Positions 22,245 to 30,126 of a stretch of DNA of 36,636 nt are shown here, piece by piece. This stretch comes from a virus. The number at the start of each line of letters is the position of its first letter. Positions within the stretch are counted from its first letter, which is position 1. The notes under the pieces are model-generated. The model was not told the DNA's origin, searched no databases, and saw nothing but the letters and a program-made list of their open reading frames with translations. The translations under genes and the position numbers were made by a program. Location: IMG/VR virus record IMGVR_UViG_3300025767_000060, positions 1 through 36,636 of that record; one strand, given 5' to 3'.

Positions 22245-23211
22245 AAGCGTTTTCTCCAAAATCGTTTCTACGATAGAATGGTGGTGCAATGTGGAAGCTA
22301 CCACCAAATTCCATGTAGGTTGTTGCGTATTTCTCTGGATCCATTGTATACCAGAACTCAGGTGGTTGTACAACACTAACTTTGTTGTTATGAAGTTCCT
22401 CAATGAAATTGGAAGTCAATGCTTTACGCTCTTCCAATGATCCAAAGAATGGAGTCTTCTTATAATAACCGGTTTTAGGAACACGACGACCTTCAAACTC
22501 TACAGGAACCGGTGCGGCAAAACTCACCTTACAGTTATATAGCGATTCTAATTCTTTACCCTGACGGACGTATTCACCAATAAATTCTTTTAGATTAATA
22601 TCATGACGAAGCAAGTGATGGCGAATATCAATAGATCCAAGCGATAGCGTAATTTCACCAAATGGTGTCATACCACGGAACATATTTTTAAGGCCTTCTT
22701 TCAAAGCTCCATGTAGAGTTTTACCATCATTGCGCAGAACATGATCATACGCACGACTGAAAGAAATTGAGTGTGAATCGCCAAGAGTAATGCCAGTCAA
22801 TAGGGGATTTGTATCTTGTTGCTTTAGAGAGGGAATAGAAGCAATTCTAGCCGAGACAGCATCACACCATTCTTCAGTAATACCTTCATATGTAGTTTTA
22901 GCAGTAAGTCGCTTCTTCAATTGAGCTCCATAATCAGGCATGTCATGATCAAGTGATACTACATGCTTACAGGCCAAGACCAGATTAATACGATCATAAA
23001 CTGATTTATCGGCGCCACCAAACAAATTCAGTGTGCCACCAAAGTTGGCGCCGTGATCGATGTAAACTGTATCAAACTGTCGGATCTGTGACGAACACTT
23101 ATGGTCAATAGCAGCGCCAAGTTGGTGGCTCCATACTTTAGACCAACCCAAAGTATGCGACTTAGGATTGACCGGAATGTTTGAAATTGGATTTGTGATT
23201 ACGCTTGTCAT
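22234..23211 (-). CDS. SGNH-hydrolase-like protein with extra N-terminal domain
   Basis: Residues 143-149 read LGDSHSI, a block I GDS motif with candidate nucleophile Ser146. SLGSIDIRHHL (about 190-200) suits block III, and GGSFHIAPP (His307) suits the catalytic His near the end. The first 130 residues (VYIDHGANFGGTLNLFGG, then CKHVVSLDHDMPDYG) form a domain I cannot place. It sits between the hydroxymethylase and PLP genes with 1-2-base spacing, so it probably works in the modification cassette, for instance on an acylated intermediate. It differs clearly from the tandem SGNH pair at 6038-7665. Confidence 0.6.
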   Translation of the reverse strand: MTSVITNPISNIPVNPKSHTLGWSKVWSHQLGAAIDHKCSSQIRQFDTVYIDHGANFGGTLNLFGGADKSVYDRINLVLACKHVVSLDHDMPDYGAQLKKRLTAKTTYEGITEEWCDAVSARIASIPSLKQQDTNPLLTGITLGDSHSISFSRAYDHVLRNDGKTLHGALKEGLKNMFRGMTPFGEITLSLGSIDIRHHLLRHDINLKEFIGEYVRQGKELESLYNCKVSFAAPVPVEFEGRRVPKTGYYKKTPFFGSLEERKALTSNFIEELHNNKVSVVQPPEFWYTMDPEKYATTYMEFGGSFHIAPPFYRRNDFGENAFGA

Positions 23212-23212
23212 A

Positions 23213-23887
23213 TTAGTTCACCAAATTAAAGTGCTTTTCGTATACGTGCAAGTTCATTACTTGCCAATACAAATCACCCATTTCAAGCTTAGGTGTCATG
23301 CCACGGAATACAAGAGCATTAATCATATTGCTCATAAGATACTTTGCCCATGCATAGTCATTCTTATAACCAAAGACTACATCATTGCTGCGCATCTGGG
23401 ATACCATATGGAGTTTACTGTCACGGATATAGAATGTCTGAGCATTGGTACAGATAAAGTCATTCTTTCCATTTTCATTATACTCTACCCAAATTGATGG
23501 GCGATTATAAATCATTTGAGCACGACGAGAATCTGGATTTGATACTAGTTCATCTGCGGCATTCTGAAACTGGCGAAAGTACTTTTCAGAGAATAGTAGG
23601 TGACCATAGTTTGAATTGATTTCGCCATTATGGTTAGCCGAATATTTCCATGCGGCAGGTGGCTGTTTGTCTTTATGAATGTCGTTAATATTTGTTGACA
23701 TTGATTCATACCATGCAATCTCTGCATCAATATATTCCTGAGATGGAACACCGAAGATGGATGGTTCATCAGCAATAAACGATGCGCCTAGCATCTCAAT
23801 AGTCTTAGCACCAGTTTTATCAATCGTATATCGTTGCGCTGCCAGTTCGTCAAAGAAGTGGTCACGAATATCAGTCACTTTTAGCAT
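23213..23887 (-). CDS. Thymidylate-synthase-fold dNMP hydroxymethylase, probably dCMP type
   Basis: The TS superfamily is shown by NSNYGHLL, the phosphate-binding Arg pair in PDSRRAQM (121-122), the catalytic cysteine in DFICTNAQTF (Cys146), QMRSNDVVFGYKNDYAW (166-180) and LHVYEKH (214-219). At the position of the E. coli TS uracil-reading Asn177 this protein has Asp (Asp177), the change seen in T4 dCMP hydroxymethylase gp42. Most likely it makes 5-hydroxymethyl-dCMP; 5-hydroxymethyl-dUMP or plain methylation cannot be excluded. At 224 residues it is close to gp42 (246). ThyX elsewhere supplies dTMP. Confidence 0.8.
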   Translation of the reverse strand: MLKVTDIRDHFFDELAAQRYTIDKTGAKTIEMLGASFIADEPSIFGVPSQEYIDAEIAWYESMSTNINDIHKDKQPPAAWKYSANHNGEINSNYGHLLFSEKYFRQFQNAADELVSNPDSRRAQMIYNRPSIWVEYNENGKNDFICTNAQTFYIRDSKLHMVSQMRSNDVVFGYKNDYAWAKYLMSNMINALVFRGMTPKLEMGDLYWQVMNLHVYEKHFNLVN

Positions 23888-24290
23888 TATCAGCTACTCT
23901 CTTTCTAAGTCCAGATGATGAAAATCTATGGTTCCGTTTGTTGAAGTGGAACTCAATACCTATTTTACGACAAATATCTTTGCCTGTAAACTCTTTTTCT
24001 TTATATTCTTCTCCTAGAATACGAATGTTAATTGGATACATTTCTAGAATATCTAGGAGATCTTGTTCAGAATTATATACTACAATCTCATCAACATATT
24101 TCACTGCCGATAGTTGTGCGTATCTTTCTACAATAGTCTGAACGGGTTTATTCTTATCAGGTCTATCATAACTTGGATCGATTTGTAAACCGCAAATAAG
24201 ATAATCGCATTGAGACTTGGCTTCGCGCAACATCATAATATGCCCGGCGTGAAGCAAGTCAAATGTGCTACAAGTAAATCCAACTTTCAT
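23871..24290 (-). CDS. Cytidylyltransferase-like nucleotidyltransferase (TagD/RfaE type)
   Basis: The N-terminus MKVGFTCSTFDLLHAGHIMML contains the HxGH motif (HAGH) of the nucleotidyltransferase alpha/beta-phosphodiesterase superfamily, and RFSSSGLRKRV near the C-terminus matches the ISSTxIR motif. Members activate glycerol-3-phosphate, heptose phosphates or similar with CTP or ATP. The ATG at 24290 is chosen because AGGATAAAC precedes it and the N-terminus fits the family; the frame extends to 24344. It overlaps the hydroxymethylase gene by 17 bases and may provide an activated group for the modification. Confidence 0.85.
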   Translation of the reverse strand: MKVGFTCSTFDLLHAGHIMMLREAKSQCDYLICGLQIDPSYDRPDKNKPVQTIVERYAQLSAVKYVDEIVVYNSEQDLLDILEMYPINIRILGEEYKEKEFTGKDICRKIGIEFHFNKRNHRFSSSGLRKRVADNAKSD

Positions 24291-24297
24291 GTTTATC

Positions 24298-24408
24298 CTA
24301 TTTTTTACGTCTACGTTTTTTATTAACTGTTCGACGAACATCAAAAACTATTTTAAATCGTGGTAGAATTTCAATTCTAAACCAGCCTAGTCTAAAGTTA
24401 AGTCTCAT
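24298..24408 (-). CDS. Small basic protein, 36 aa
   Basis: Begins MRLNFRLGWFRIEILPR and ends KKRRRKK. It is strongly cationic and could bind nucleic acid or be a ribosome-associated peptide. The start overlaps the previous stop by ATGA, and the stop lies seven bases before the nucleotidyltransferase ATG, filling the gap in the operon exactly. Confidence 0.6.
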   Translation of the reverse strand: MRLNFRLGWFRIEILPRFKIVFDVRRTVNKKRRRKK

Positions 24409-24524
24409 TTTTTTCCACTTGCTTTATATTTGATCGGATTAAGAGCCTTTGCTTTTTTCTTTAAGCTTTTGTTTTCACGAATTGCACCAGATTTAGTTTT
24501 TACTAGTCTAGATTGTTTTGCCAT
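24405..24524 (-). CDS. Small basic protein, 39 aa
   Basis: Begins MAKQSRLVKTKSGAIREN and ends KYKASGKK; very Lys-rich. It starts one base after the stop of the 109-aa gene and overlaps the 36-aa gene by ATGA, so it fits the operon phase. Family not recognised. Confidence 0.6.
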   Translation of the reverse strand: MAKQSRLVKTKSGAIRENKSLKKKAKALNPIKYKASGKK

Positions 24525-24525
24525 G

Positions 24526-24855
24526 TCACACATTTCCATTCAATTTAATTAGATTGCGAACCCATTCGATTTTAGCCTCACGAGTCCATCCACTCAAATA
24601 ATCGTTATCACGATCAAAGAATGTTAGCATTTCATCCTCATCGCACTCATATGTGTCAACAATTTGTTCGCCAAGATGATTCTGAGAAAATTCATTACAC
24701 TCTTCCATAACAACAGTATCCATAGCCCAGTCGGCAAGGTCTTTGTCTGTCGCCTTTACATCAGTATTCATCTTACGTAGATCATCTTTATGCATCACAA
24801 ACCGATGATGAAATGTTGAAATTGTTGTCACTACCACATAATCTTTATTTTTCAT
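24526..24855 (-). CDS. Hypothetical acidic protein, 109 aa
   Basis: Family not recognised. A Val/Thr-rich N-terminal strand (DYVVVTTISTFHHRFVMH) followed by acidic helices (TDKDLADWAMDTVVMEE, CDEDEMLTFFDRD) and an amphipathic end (AKIEWVRNLIKLNGN). It lies two bases after the primase-like gene, with AAGG before the ATG. Confidence 0.7.
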   Translation of the reverse strand: MKNKDYVVVTTISTFHHRFVMHKDDLRKMNTDVKATDKDLADWAMDTVVMEECNEFSQNHLGEQIVDTYECDEDEMLTFFDRDNDYLSGWTREAKIEWVRNLIKLNGNV

Positions 24856-24857
24856 TT

Positions 24858-25817
24858 TTATACCTTTTTATAAGCATATTCCAAGGCTCTGTCAGCCTCG
24901 ATCTCAATAGGACGGTTTTCATACCAACCACCATTTTCCATATCAAATTGCTTACATAGTTCAGCGATTTGAGAAGCTTGAATAGGATATTCCTTATCAA
25001 TTGCTCTAGCCGATATTGCTACCATGATTTGATACATCTTATGATACCAACCAGTTTCGGTAATAGTAGAATATTCAGCAGCAAGCTTCTTAGGCCAAAA
25101 CGGGCAATCATGATAACTTGACCAAACAATGTTGGTATTTTGCATCATCGACTTACGGTGATTGACTACTTGCTCTACGAGTTCAGGAGGTAGTCGATCG
25201 AGAAACGTGTTACCACTCTTAGCCCTATCTACGTAGGGGTATTTAGCAAGTAAAGAAGATACCCGTAGTGGCTCATTACCGCCACTAAAAATAAAATTAT
25301 AAGCATCAGCATACGCCGCAGGGATGTAATACATTCTGCTGAGGTCTTTACATTGTTTATCTCCTGCATCGTCCAAGTGAGATTGCAGTGCGAACCAGAA
25401 ATGTTTGATTTCGTCCACCGCCACATGGCGATCAAGTTCGAATACGAGTCTGAACTTCGGTTTATCAGGACGCGAGCTTGCAGTAGAATAACAAACAAAC
25501 CGCCAGTTAGAAACCCGTGAATTAACATATTCATTTAGGTCTCCAGCAATCTCAATGTCATCAACATCAACAGCACACCAACCTGCCCAAGCAGTAACGT
25601 TTTTGTTGGCTCGAGTAGTATCTGGTTTATATATAGCCGGCGAAAATAATTCAGCATCTACCTTTCCTTTCTTAGGTTGCTTAGATAATTCATATAGGAG
25701 TTTCTCTAGCTCGTCAAAGCTAGAGAAATCCATGCGCCGATGCGTTTTGTTATCATAGGCATATCTTTGTTGTTCTTCCCACCAGCGTGGTGGTTTAAAC
25801 AGCGTTAGGGATATCAC
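24858..25817 (-). CDS. Primase-polymerase (AEP)-like protein
   Basis: The archaeo-eukaryotic primase fold is suggested by WCAVDVDDIE (motif I, hhhDhD), YSTASSRPDKPKFRLVFELDR (motif II region) and CKDLSRMYYIPAAY (motif III region), the usual trio in phage PrimPol and primase-helicase proteins. About 110 helical residues follow. No helicase domain is fused; gp41 is separate. It may prime replication in place of, or beside, a gp61-type primase, which I do not see in this window. The start is GTG 25817 with AAGGAT upstream, overlapping the MazG gene by 23 bases. Confidence 0.65.
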   Translation of the reverse strand: MISLTLFKPPRWWEEQQRYAYDNKTHRRMDFSSFDELEKLLYELSKQPKKGKVDAELFSPAIYKPDTTRANKNVTAWAGWCAVDVDDIEIAGDLNEYVNSRVSNWRFVCYSTASSRPDKPKFRLVFELDRHVAVDEIKHFWFALQSHLDDAGDKQCKDLSRMYYIPAAYADAYNFIFSGGNEPLRVSSLLAKYPYVDRAKSGNTFLDRLPPELVEQVVNHRKSMMQNTNIVWSSYHDCPFWPKKLAAEYSTITETGWYHKMYQIMVAISARAIDKEYPIQASQIAELCKQFDMENGGWYENRPIEIEADRALEYAYKKV

Positions 25818-26208
25818 CGTGATTATCCTTATGTGTTGGTGGTGTCCATCCAGATGGCTTAAGAAGATCTGGAAGCCCGAATGGGTTTGGTCGACCAGGC
25901 TTTACACCAGGCGATTTTGCCATATTCGCTTCGTATACACGATCCCATGCTTTATTAGGATCTACGCCGAATACGTCTAGTGTTCCAATCGCAAAGACGC
26001 AAAGGTCAATCAGACCATCAACCACTTCTTCAGCATCACAGCCAAAGAGCGATGCATCAATGGTTTCATTCATTTCTTCCATACACATACTCAGACGGAA
26101 GCGTAGATACTTCTGCATAAGTTCTTTATCGTGTTTATTCTTTTCCATCCAATCAGTAACACCAAACTTGTGGTGCATCATGCGGATATCATTAGGCCAG
26201 TCGCTCAT
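25795..26208 (-). CDS. mazG: MazG-like nucleotide pyrophosphohydrolase
   Basis: All-alpha NTP pyrophosphatases remove pyrophosphate from NTPs, dNTPs or alarmones. The metal-binding EEMNE (about residues 44-48) and EVVDGLIDLCVFAIGTLDVFG with DPNKAWDRVYEANMAK match the MazG/HisE core. A Pro-rich tail follows. MazG is common in marine phages. ATG 26208 has GGAG six bases upstream and is preferred to an in-frame TTG at 26220. Confidence 0.85.
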   Translation of the reverse strand: MSDWPNDIRMMHHKFGVTDWMEKNKHDKELMQKYLRFRLSMCMEEMNETIDASLFGCDAEEVVDGLIDLCVFAIGTLDVFGVDPNKAWDRVYEANMAKSPGVKPGRPNPFGLPDLLKPSGWTPPTHKDNHGDIPNAV

Positions 26209-26234
26209 ATTATACTCCAATTGTTGACTTCATT

Positions 26235-26263
26235 ATTATACTTCATATCGACGTATTTGTAAA
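26235..26263 (-). promoter_or_regulatory. Early-type promoter of the MazG-modification unit
   Basis: The -35 TTTACA (26258-26263) and a perfect -10 TATAAT (26235-26240) are 17 bases apart, between gp43 and mazG. No other promoter was found before 20124, so it may drive the whole cassette down to 20108. Confidence 0.75.
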
Positions 26264-26269
26264 CAGACG

Positions 26270-28774
26270 TTATCCGAAGATATCGTCCATTGTGATTTTT
26301 TCTTCAGCACTCCAGCCAATAGCATCTAGAATTGGCTCAAGTGGATCTAGGAATGTTTTCTGAAACTGAAGGTCATAGTTAACATGCTTATGTAGCTTCA
26401 ATTCTTCAGGCAGATACTCTGGAAATGCAATGACATTCTCTTTGACTGGATTAGGCATCTTAAGATAACAGAATTTTACTTTCTCACCGGCCTTAATAGT
26501 TTCATATGTTGAAGACAAACCATTCATCTTTAGATGGTGATTATATAGCAAGCTCCCACGTACGTGAATGGGCGTACCCTTTGCATAAACGGTTTTGCGC
26601 CGTTCCCATTTCTTAAGATCACTCACTCCACGAGGGAAGGCAACTTTCTCGGGAGGAAGCTGTTTAAAGTCTTTCTTAAACTTTGCAATAAAGTCTTGAG
26701 TACCATGACGATCGCCAGTAAGCATCATCTTAAACGCCGCCTTAAACTTGTCACGGACAACCTCAGGAGTAGAAGACTTGATGGCTTCAATGCCCATAAT
26801 CTTCATCTTAGGCTCTGCATATTGCACACCTTCAGAGTTATGAACATTGAGAATATATCGTTTCTTAGCAGTCCAAATACCACGGTCAGCAATAACCTCA
26901 CGGGCCATAACCATACGTTTGTCAAATGCATTCATGTGATCATATAAGTTGTCATATGATTTCTCTAGCAATGGGATGAAATGTTCTTCACAAATCTTAT
27001 CAAGTGCTTTAACCGGATCTTCAGGCTTAAGCTTTTTAATCAACGCGCCGAAGTTAACATAAACCGAGTCAGTATCAATAGCAATAACATAATCACGGTC
27101 GTTAGTCTGAAGAATACGGTTCATCTCAGCGTTGATAGCACGTTCCGCCCATTGGATAGTAAGCTGACCTGATAACGTAATGCCTTCTGCCATACGCATA
27201 TCAAAGTAACGGAAATACTTATTACCCAAAGCTCCATACAAAGAGTTAAGAAGAATTTTAATAGCCATCTGACGGTTTTCAAGCTGGTTAATTTGCCGTT
27301 CAAGTTCTACTGTTTTATTCTTCTGATACTCTTGTTCACGTGCAAGCATTTCTTTCTTGACAGCCGTACGTTCACTATAGTAATCGACAATAAGCTTAGG
27401 CAAGAAACCTTGTTTGTCTTTACGGTATGATGAACCATTGATAGCAACAGCAACATTCATATCCATGGCACGAGGATCAACTGGAGTGTTCATATAATGC
27501 TCAACGCCTTCTTGGAAACGACCTTCCATAGATGTGACCAAAGTCTCGGGTGACATATTATATTGAACAATCAAGTTAGGATACAGCGAGTTAAGGTCAA
27601 ATGATACGACCCAATCGTGTGCTCCAACATGAGGTTCTTTCACGTATCCGCCTGGATAGGGATTCTTAACCTTTGGATCATTAGGTGGAACTGCGATCTT
27701 AGATTTACTCAACTCACGGTAAATGATTGAGTCCCAGATTGCGGTGGTTCCCATAGTGTCTTGATAGTTAACACCTCCACGATATGCCATAGTCATAGCG
27801 AGTGTAATAAGATCCATCTTTTCATCAATACGTTCCACGAGCATAACGTCTTTGATGTTATAATCGATATAGAGCTGATAGTTTTCTTTATAAAGGTTTT
27901 GTAGGTTACCATATTCTTCATACGAAAGCTTGCGTTCGCCAAGAACTACGTATGCAATATGATCAAGTTTATATGACTCTTGAGCGCCGTATGAATAACC
28001 AAACTTCTTAAACAGCTCGATGTAGTCCATCTGAGTAATGCCTTTAATATCAAAAGCACACTGTGGTGAACCATTTACGGTAATTTCTTGGCGGTCTACC
28101 ATATTCCATGGAGAGAAAGCTTTTACTGCTTCTTCAGCTCCGAGGCGGGCAATACGATTTAAGATATAAGGAACATCGAAGAACCTGATATTCCAGCCCG
28201 TAATAATGTCTGGGTAATTGCCTTTCCAGAACTTGATATACATCGCAAGCATTTCTACTTCGCTTTTACCACGATGCTCTTGGACAATCACGTCTTTCAG
28301 GATAGATTTATCTTTATCCCAGTCACCGAAGTGGAAAACATGATATACGGCAGACTTACTTGACTTATGTGTAATAGCTGTAATAGGATGTGCCGCTTCA
28401 TCGGGGAGAGGAAAGCCATCTTCGGAATGCACTTCGATATCAATATTAGCAACATTGACCATTGAGCGGTCAAATTTAATATCACCTGGAAATTTATCGG
28501 TAATAAACTGATGGATGAAATTAGACGTGCCATATACTTCAGCATTATCAATTTCTTCATAGCGCTTACAAAAATCACGCGCTTCTGACATAGAGTCAAA
28601 CTTGACAGGGGCAACTGGCCGGCCTTGTAGGGTTTTCCAGCCAGTGTCTATCTGCGACGTGACATACATTGTGGGTTTGAATTTGTATCGGTGTTCAACA
28701 GCAGTGCCGTTGTCGGTGTATCCACGATATAGGATACTATTCCCATAACGGGAAACGTTTGTGTAAAAGCTCAT
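26270..28774 (-). CDS. 43: DNA polymerase gp43 (family B)
   Basis: The replicative polymerase with proofreading. Exonuclease motifs are [11 protein letters not shown] (about residue 110), [13 protein letters not shown] and [12 protein letters not shown] (about 305). Polymerase motifs are [10 protein letters not shown] (about 389), [19 protein letters not shown] (about 501) and [10 protein letters not shown] (about 565). The C-terminus ends in TMDDIFG, a plausible clamp-binding tail like that of T4. The gene is intact at 834 residues (T4 898), with no intron. GGAGG precedes the ATG. Downstream of regA, as in T4, but separated from it by about 2.3 kb of small genes. Confidence 0.97.
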   Translation of the reverse strand: MSFYTNVSRYGNSILYRGYTDNGTAVEHRYKFKPTMYVTSQIDTGWKTLQGRPVAPVKFDSMSEARDFCKRYEEIDNAEVYGTSNFIHQFITDKFPGDIKFDRSMVNVANIDIEVHSEDGFPLPDEAAHPITAITHKSSKSAVYHVFHFGDWDKDKSILKDVIVQEHRGKSEVEMLAMYIKFWKGNYPDIITGWNIRFFDVPYILNRIARLGAEEAVKAFSPWNMVDRQEITVNGSPQCAFDIKGITQMDYIELFKKFGYSYGAQESYKLDHIAYVVLGERKLSYEEYGNLQNLYKENYQLYIDYNIKDVMLVERIDEKMDLITLAMTMAYRGGVNYQDTMGTTAIWDSIIYRELSKSKIAVPPNDPKVKNPYPGGYVKEPHVGAHDWVVSFDLNSLYPNLIVQYNMSPETLVTSMEGRFQEGVEHYMNTPVDPRAMDMNVAVAINGSSYRKDKQGFLPKLIVDYYSERTAVKKEMLAREQEYQKNKTVELERQINQLENRQMAIKILLNSLYGALGNKYFRYFDMRMAEGITLSGQLTIQWAERAINAEMNRILQTNDRDYVIAIDTDSVYVNFGALIKKLKPEDPVKALDKICEEHFIPLLEKSYDNLYDHMNAFDKRMVMAREVIADRGIWTAKKRYILNVHNSEGVQYAEPKMKIMGIEAIKSSTPEVVRDKFKAAFKMMLTGDRHGTQDFIAKFKKDFKQLPPEKVAFPRGVSDLKKWERRKTVYAKGTPIHVRGSLLYNHHLKMNGLSSTYETIKAGEKVKFCYLKMPNPVKENVIAFPEYLPEELKLHKHVNYDLQFQKTFLDPLEPILDAIGWSAEEKITMDDIFG

Positions 28775-28814
28775 ACTACCTCCATAATCTAAAATATAAT
28801 ATCACAATTTGAGG

Positions 28815-29354
28815 TTATCGTACACCCCTTATAACAGCAACAAGATGGTATCTATCTTCATTAGATGCATTAAATGCAGTGTGCATTTTCGATGTGTCAG
28901 TCATATACCATTGATTTTGTTTCAAATGCTTTACTTCATCATCAATTACCATAAAACAGCCTTCTTGTGTTTTGATTGGGAAATGTATTCGTTTTCCATA
29001 ATCGGTATGCCACGATAGACACGTTTGAGGATTTGACCTCATAATCCTAACTCTTCCTAAAGAATATTTTTTGGAAAGTGCATCGTATACTTTTTCAAAT
29101 GAAGTGTTTCTAAATATACTACATAATTCAGTAAAATCTCTCTCATGTAGTATCTTTTCTTTTTTACTTTTAATCAAATATCCTTCGCCTGAAACGTCCC
29201 AGTCCCATTTCATACTTCCGACGCCAATCTGACAATCATCATCGTGATCGACCGGATAATTTAAACATACATTATTGTATTCGCATATAGACTTTAGTTC
29301 TTCAAGTAAGTTTTCATACACAGGAAGATCATATAATTCCTCAAAGTTTACCAT
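28815..29354 (-). CDS. 2-oxoglutarate/Fe(II) oxygenase, Asp/Asn-hydroxylase-like
   Basis: A compact (179 aa) oxygenase of the same broad class as the one at 4202-4873 but not a close copy. The triad is His116-x-Asp118 (LSWHTDYG) and His158 (TSKMHTAFN), with Arg168 for 2-oxoglutarate. The N-terminal 100 residues are specific to it. Sitting directly upstream of gp43, it may hydroxylate a host or phage protein. Its ATG overlaps the stop of the 78-aa gene by 14 bases, so the two are coupled. Confidence 0.7.
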   Translation of the reverse strand: MVNFEELYDLPVYENLLEELKSICEYNNVCLNYPVDHDDDCQIGVGSMKWDWDVSGEGYLIKSKKEKILHERDFTELCSIFRNTSFEKVYDALSKKYSLGRVRIMRSNPQTCLSWHTDYGKRIHFPIKTQEGCFMVIDDEVKHLKQNQWYMTDTSKMHTAFNASNEDRYHLVAVIRGVR

Positions 29355-29577
29355 TATTAAAATATCTCTTCATGTCGTTGTGCCTCTCAACAATATTCAT
29401 GAGTTCTTCTTGAGCTGCTACTGCTGTATCAAACTCGAAGCCGTCATTAACGTGATTAATGATTGTCCAGAATTGTTCTTTATCCATTGAAGTCATGCAA
29501 TATATTGACATTGCCGCCATCATGAAATCAAATTCGGTTAGGTCGCCATAAAGATCGTCTTCATTATCTTTAGCCAT
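29341..29577 (-). CDS. Hypothetical acidic protein, 78 aa
   Basis: Family not recognised. An acidic N-terminus (DNEDDLYGDLTEFDF) is followed by helices (MMAAMSIYCMTSM, AAQEELMNIVERHN). Its ribosome site (GGAGG) is part of the stem of the hairpin at 29581-29610, so translation may depend on that hairpin opening. It is coupled to the 2OG-Fe oxygenase downstream. Confidence 0.7.
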   Translation of the reverse strand: MAKDNEDDLYGDLTEFDFMMAAMSIYCMTSMDKEQFWTIINHVNDGFEFDTAVAAQEELMNIVERHNDMKRYFNNGKL

Positions 29578-29580
29578 AAA

Positions 29581-29610
29581 AAATACCTCCGCATTGCTAC
29601 AGAGGTATTT
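29581..29610 (-). promoter_or_regulatory. Hairpin sequestering a ribosome binding site
   Basis: A 9-bp perfect stem (AAATACCTC with GAGGTATTT) and a 12-base loop, followed by TTT on the minus strand. GGAGG (29586-29590) is mostly within the stem, eight bases before the ATG at 29577. The element can act as a weak terminator for the gene ending at 29623, as a translational switch, or both. Confidence 0.65.
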
Positions 29611-29622
29611 ATTATATTTTAC

Positions 29623-29856
29623 TTAATCTTTTGTAGAAACGAATGAATACATTTCTTTGGCTTTTGCCATTAGATCTTCCGTGGAATACATCTTATAAGC
29701 TTCTTTTAGCTTATCTTCAATGTCCGTACGAGCTTTGTTTCCTTCAGCAACCATGTTCTCATAGAACTGGATGTTCATATGATATTGCTGATCCAAATAT
29801 TCTTTGGCTAGTTGTAGCATATCTGCACGGATTTCGAATGGATTCTTATTACTCAT
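29623..29856 (-). CDS. Small helical protein, 77 aa
   Basis: Almost wholly helical and Met/Lys/Glu-rich (ADMLQLAKEYLDQQYHMN, TEDLMAKAKEMYSF). It pairs with the 69-aa gene upstream by ATGA overlap. Composition resembles phasin-like or structural helper proteins, but I cannot name a family. Both genes follow the promoter at 30087-30115. Confidence 0.65.
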   Translation of the reverse strand: MSNKNPFEIRADMLQLAKEYLDQQYHMNIQFYENMVAEGNKARTDIEDKLKEAYKMYSTEDLMAKAKEMYSFVSTKD

Positions 29857-30062
29857 TTTGTCACCTTTGCCATAGCTTCACCCACTGCATTCGCAAAATC
29901 TGTAGTTGATTTTGCAGCAAGTTTAGTGAATTCAGTTTGAGATTTGATAAAATCATTAAGAGGCTTGCTCATTGCCTCATCTTTAACCCAAGTATCTACA
30001 AAGATTTTCTTTGCATTTTGAATCATGTCGATAAACATGTTTGTCATATAATCGTTATTCAT
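29853..30062 (-). CDS. Small helical, phasin-like protein, 69 aa
   Basis: An amphipathic helical protein (FIDMIQNAKKIFVDTWV, then DFIKSQTEFTKLAAKSTTDFANAVGEAMAKV). The FxxxxTxF-type pattern and Ala-rich tail recall phasins that coat lipid or polyester surfaces; this is resemblance only. CAGGAGAACTAAA is a strong ribosome site. It is the first gene behind its promoter. Confidence 0.65.
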   Translation of the reverse strand: MNNDYMTNMFIDMIQNAKKIFVDTWVKDEAMSKPLNDFIKSQTEFTKLAAKSTTDFANAVGEAMAKVTK

Positions 30063-30086
30063 TTTAGTTCTCCTGTGTGTGATGTC

Positions 30087-30115
30087 ATTATAAAATGAAA
30101 AGGGGATTATGTAAC
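30087..30115 (-). promoter_or_regulatory. Early-type promoter with -35 at terminator loop
   Basis: The -35 GTTACA (30110-30115) and a perfect -10 TATAAT (30087-30092) are 17 bases apart. The -35 box forms part of the loop of the terminator hairpin at 30098-30123. Confidence 0.65.
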
Positions 30116-30123
30116 CCCCTTTT
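30098..30123 (-). terminator. Rho-independent terminator after the 59-aa gene
   Basis: An 8-bp stem (AAAAGGGG with CCCCTTTT), a 10-base loop, and TTTTCATTTT following on the minus strand, three bases after the stop codon at 30127. Confidence 0.75.
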
Positions 30124-30126
30124 ACA

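Noticed and set aside
29853-30062. Firm phasin assignment for the 69-aa helical protein
   Set aside because: Only amphipathic helix composition supports it. The protein is half the usual phasin length, so it is left as phasin-like.
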